The notes below the pieces were generated by a model that saw only the letters and a program-made list of their open reading frames with translations, did no database searches and was not told the origin of the DNA. 8,221 nt of DNA from positions 1-8,221 of the forward strand of contig MGNL01000134.1 of assembly GCA_001796785.1 (NCBI GenBank), given 5' to 3'. The position numbers and the translations under genes were made by a program. The first letter of the stretch is position 1; each line of letters begins with the position of its first letter. Below, piece by piece: positions 6,387 through 8,221 of the stretch. This DNA comes from Chloroflexi bacterium RBG_16_51_16 (GTDB lineage: Bacteria > Chloroflexota > Anaerolineae > Anaerolineales > Villigracilaceae).

Positions 6387-7088
6387 ATGGACCTAAGCCT
6401 TGCCATCCTGATTTGCTTGGCGATCGGGTTCGGCGTTGGGATCATCGCCGGATGGCTCATTCACGAAAGATTTGCAATCCACGTAGATCCCAAAGACGTC
6501 GAGAGGTTGATGCACAACCCAGCGTGGGAAAAATACAGTCGACCTCAGTATGTAGAATTCCTCTTCTGGCTGCTCAGGATCGTTCTGTTGATCGCCCTGG
6601 GCAAGTTGGCTATGGTCGTGATGGCTTCCGCAGGAATTGCGGAGTTGATCGGGCCTGTATGCGCCATCCCCGCGTACATCCTGGGTGAACAGGGTTACAA
6701 CCGCTACCATCACGGCAAGATAATATTTGTTGAACACAAATGGTTGGAAAAAGCCGCTAATATATTGCTGGTCATCTACTTGATTGCGACCCTGGGTCTA
6801 ACCATCCAATTCTTTCTTCAACCCGGCTCGATATCAATGACCGAGGGGATGATGCTTGGGATCCCATTCTTGCTCTTCTGGTTGACCATACCATTCGATT
6901 GGCTGCTGTCGCGCCCCGCGGAAATTTCGATGAAGAGGCATATTTACAAGCAGCTGGATAACGACCCTGATCTGATCCGTAAGGCGGAATCCATGCGACG
7001 CAATCCTCCCTTTGGAACACGGAACTACCGCGAGTTATTGGAGTACATGAGTAGCACGCTCCAGATCAAAACGAACTGGCGTAGATGA
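6387..7088 (+). CDS. Multi-pass membrane protein of unknown function, 233 residues
   Basis: I do not recognise the family. An N-terminal hydrophobic helix (about 4-24) is followed by a charged loop with HVDPKDVERLMHNPAWEKYSR (32-52). Next come two closely spaced hydrophobic segments (about 57-79 and 82-101), a loop bearing EQGYNRYHHG (101-110), a segment at about 122-143 and another at about 155-174. The last 55 residues are soluble, highly charged and helical in character, ending in NWRR, and probably lie in the cytoplasm. There is no cleavable signal peptide and no obvious catalytic motif. The HxH-type cluster YHHG near the middle could bind a metal, but that is only a guess. The next gene begins 24 bases downstream with its own ribosome site, so the two are likely co-transcribed and may share a membrane location. 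Confidence 0.85.
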   Translation: MDLSLAILICLAIGFGVGIIAGWLIHERFAIHVDPKDVERLMHNPAWEKYSRPQYVEFLFWLLRIVLLIALGKLAMVVMASAGIAELIGPVCAIPAYILGEQGYNRYHHGKIIFVEHKWLEKAANILLVIYLIATLGLTIQFFLQPGSISMTEGMMLGIPFLLFWLTIPFDWLLSRPAEISMKRHIYKQLDNDPDLIRKAESMRRNPPFGTRNYRELLEYMSSTLQIKTNWRR

Positions 7089-7101
7089 TTTTATTCCTGG
7101 T

Positions 7102-7107
7102 GGGAGG
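7102..7107 (+). promoter_or_regulatory. Shine-Dalgarno site of the pentapeptide-repeat gene
   Basis: GGGAGG ends five bases before the ATG at 7113, within the 24-base gap after the preceding stop. It supports both the start codon and expression from one transcript with the upstream gene. Confidence 0.75.
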
Positions 7108-7112
7108 TCAAC

Positions 7113-8221
7113 ATGAGCGAATCGTCTGATCAAGACAAGGGCTGCTTTTCTTTCCTGCTCACATATAACTCCTTGTTATTGGTAGTCATGGTTCTGATCC
7201 GATATTATTTCACAGCCAATAACTATCTGGATAAAGTTAAAGGACCTTTTAACATCCTGACGGCGATTCTCGCTTGTGGAGTTCTTGCGAGCATTATCTA
7301 CATCATTATTTTGATTAAAGATAAAGGTGTGCGGGTGATCTTCAAATCGATGGTCCTGCTAACTCCAGGCGTCCTGGCCGTTTTGGTAATCGGATCGATG
7401 TATTCAGGATTGTGGGAATCCGCGTCGCAAGTCAGCCAGGAGCGCTGCCTGCAGAGGATTTCACCAGGCGCAGATCTGCAGAAATGCGATCTGCAAGGGG
7501 CAGACCTCGCAGGGGTCGATTTGAGCGGCGCGAATTTGAGTGATGCAAACCTGAGCGGGGCGAACCTGAGTGAAGCGAATCTAAAATCAGCCAACCTGAG
7601 TTGGGCGAATCTAACGGAAACAAATTTCGCATCAGCTGACTTGAATGCGGCTAATTTATCACATGCCCGGATGGTGTCGACCAACCTGGGCAGCGCCGCG
7701 CTGGATCAGGCAATCTTTGATTTCGTTGATCCGCAGGACACCAAGGGGTTGTATGGCAACACTTCAATGATCGCAAGCTGGAAGGTTCCCGATCTGAGCG
7801 GCCTGTGCAGCGGAGAGGGGAGCGGATTTCAATTTGCCGCTCCGTATACTCCGGATAGTGCCGGCATCCACCCGATCTTTTATAGTGTCGGACGAGGTCT
7901 ATCAAACAAGCCACCGGGTGAATGGCTGGCTGACGACCTGCGCGAACTCGAACTGGTCTTGTGCGGGAGTGCTTCGTATGTGTTGATCGAAACGTGCAGT
8001 TATCAGCTCGGGGGAGAGGTTCAACGCTGGCAGGATCAATTCAGGGTTGAGATGCTCGAAGCACGAACAGGCAAGTCCGTAACATCCTTTTCCTATACCG
8101 GTTCACCTCCCCAGGTTTGCCCGGAAGTGGTCTCCAGCGACCAGAAGTATTACGGCAGTGGATTGACTGGCGAAGATTATAAGACAATCGGTTCCGATGT
8201 TCTGGAGAACATCAAGGATTG
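7113..8221 (+). CDS. Membrane-anchored pentapeptide-repeat protein with C-terminal cysteine-containing domain (3' truncated by window)
   Basis: An uninterrupted frame runs from ATG 7113 to the right edge (369 codons plus two bases, no stop). Residues 1-12 are polar and 13-98 contain three hydrophobic segments (about 13-35, 47-69, 79-98). A short linker with SQERCLQRISPG follows. Residues 119-203 form 17 uninterrupted pentapeptides of the A(D/N)LxX type (GADLQ, GANLS, EANLK, SADLN and so on), predicting a right-handed quadrilateral beta-helix of about four coils. From about 222 there is a separate domain with WLADDLRELELVLCG (271-285), an IETCSY strand and MLEARTGKSV. Cysteines at 232, 284, 295 and 336 could pair. 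Such tails recur in proteins from diverse bacteria and look like an extracytoplasmic beta domain, but I cannot name the family. Transport, sensing or scaffold roles are all possible. The true C-terminus lies outside the window. Confidence 0.88.
   Translation, partial: MSESSDQDKGCFSFLLTYNSLLLVVMVLIRYYFTANNYLDKVKGPFNILTAILACGVLASIIYIIILIKDKGVRVIFKSMVLLTPGVLAVLVIGSMYSGLWESASQVSQERCLQRISPGADLQKCDLQGADLAGVDLSGANLSDANLSGANLSEANLKSANLSWANLTETNFASADLNAANLSHARMVSTNLGSAALDQAIFDFVDPQDTKGLYGNTSMIASWKVPDLSGLCSGEGSGFQFAAPYTPDSAGIHPIFYSVGRGLSNKPPGEWLADDLRELELVLCGSASYVLIETCSYQLGGEVQRWQDQFRVEMLEARTGKSVTSFSYTGSPPQVCPEVVSSDQKYYGSGLTGEDYKTIGSDVLENIKD
7467..7721 (+). repeat. Tandem 15-base repeat encoding 17 pentapeptides
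   Basis: A degenerate 15-base period (consensus roughly GGX GCX AAX CTG AGX) is repeated 17 times without interruption. The best-conserved copies lie in the middle. Variation is concentrated at third positions and at the first and fifth residues of each unit, as expected for selection on a pentapeptide fold rather than recent expansion. Confidence 0.85.

Noticed and set aside
7298..7684. Minus-strand open frame with a repetitive FASLRFAPLRFAS-like protein
   Set aside because: It is the antisense image of the pentapeptide repeats on the + strand. It has no ribosome site, and the + frame has membrane segments and a continuous domain structure.
7467..7721. Possible CRISPR-like or satellite repeat
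   Set aside because: The 15-base period is degenerate, in frame and without spacers, and encodes A(D/N)LxX pentapeptides, so it is a protein repeat.

Overview
The window looks like a stretch of bacterial chromosome of medium GC content. Some genes carry clear Shine-Dalgarno sites and at least one appears leaderless. The gene types (a PLP enzyme close to tryptophan synthase beta, a long SLC13 permease with RCK domains, a YitT-type C-terminal relic, a pentapeptide membrane protein with a cysteine-bearing C-terminal region) would fit a Chloroflexota (Anaerolineae-like) genome. This is an inference from general resemblance, not from a marker gene. I see no rRNA, tRNA, CRISPR array, insertion sequence, phage gene or origin.

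Layout. Positions 1-81 hold the last 26 codons of a + strand gene that I cannot identify, followed at once by a GC-rich inverted repeat. Converging on it is a minus-strand group read from 3663 down to 126: an SLC13-type permease with two RCK_C (TrkA_C) domains, a 90-codon frame whose C-terminus looks like the DUF2179 domain of YitT proteins and is probably a relic, and a dihydropyrimidinase/hydantoinase-family hydrolase with all its metal ligands. The relic overlaps the hydrolase start as TAATG. About 310 bases without a gene (3664-3976) hold inverted repeats and the probable control region of the permease. Further right, still on the minus strand, are a 200-residue conserved-looking hypothetical protein (3977-4579) with a TATAAT box placed for a leaderless mRNA, and a 489-residue fold-type II PLP enzyme (4722-6191) with its own Shine-Dalgarno site and -10 box. 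A divergent intergenic region (6192-6386) separates these from a + strand pair: a 233-residue multi-pass membrane protein, then, 24 bases later, a membrane protein with 17 tandem pentapeptide repeats and a C-terminal domain. The second runs off the right edge.

How the genes may work together. The permease and hydrolase probably form an import-and-hydrolyse unit for a small cyclic amide or an anion, but neither substrate can be read from sequence. The two + strand membrane proteins are probably co-transcribed and may act at the same membrane site. The PLP enzyme and the hypothetical protein have separate promoters, so a functional link between them is unproven. I found no convincing new defence or mobile system. 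The least ordinary items are the pentapeptide membrane protein, the YitT relic inside the hydrolase operon, and the departure of the permease from the usual second-half SLC13 motif.
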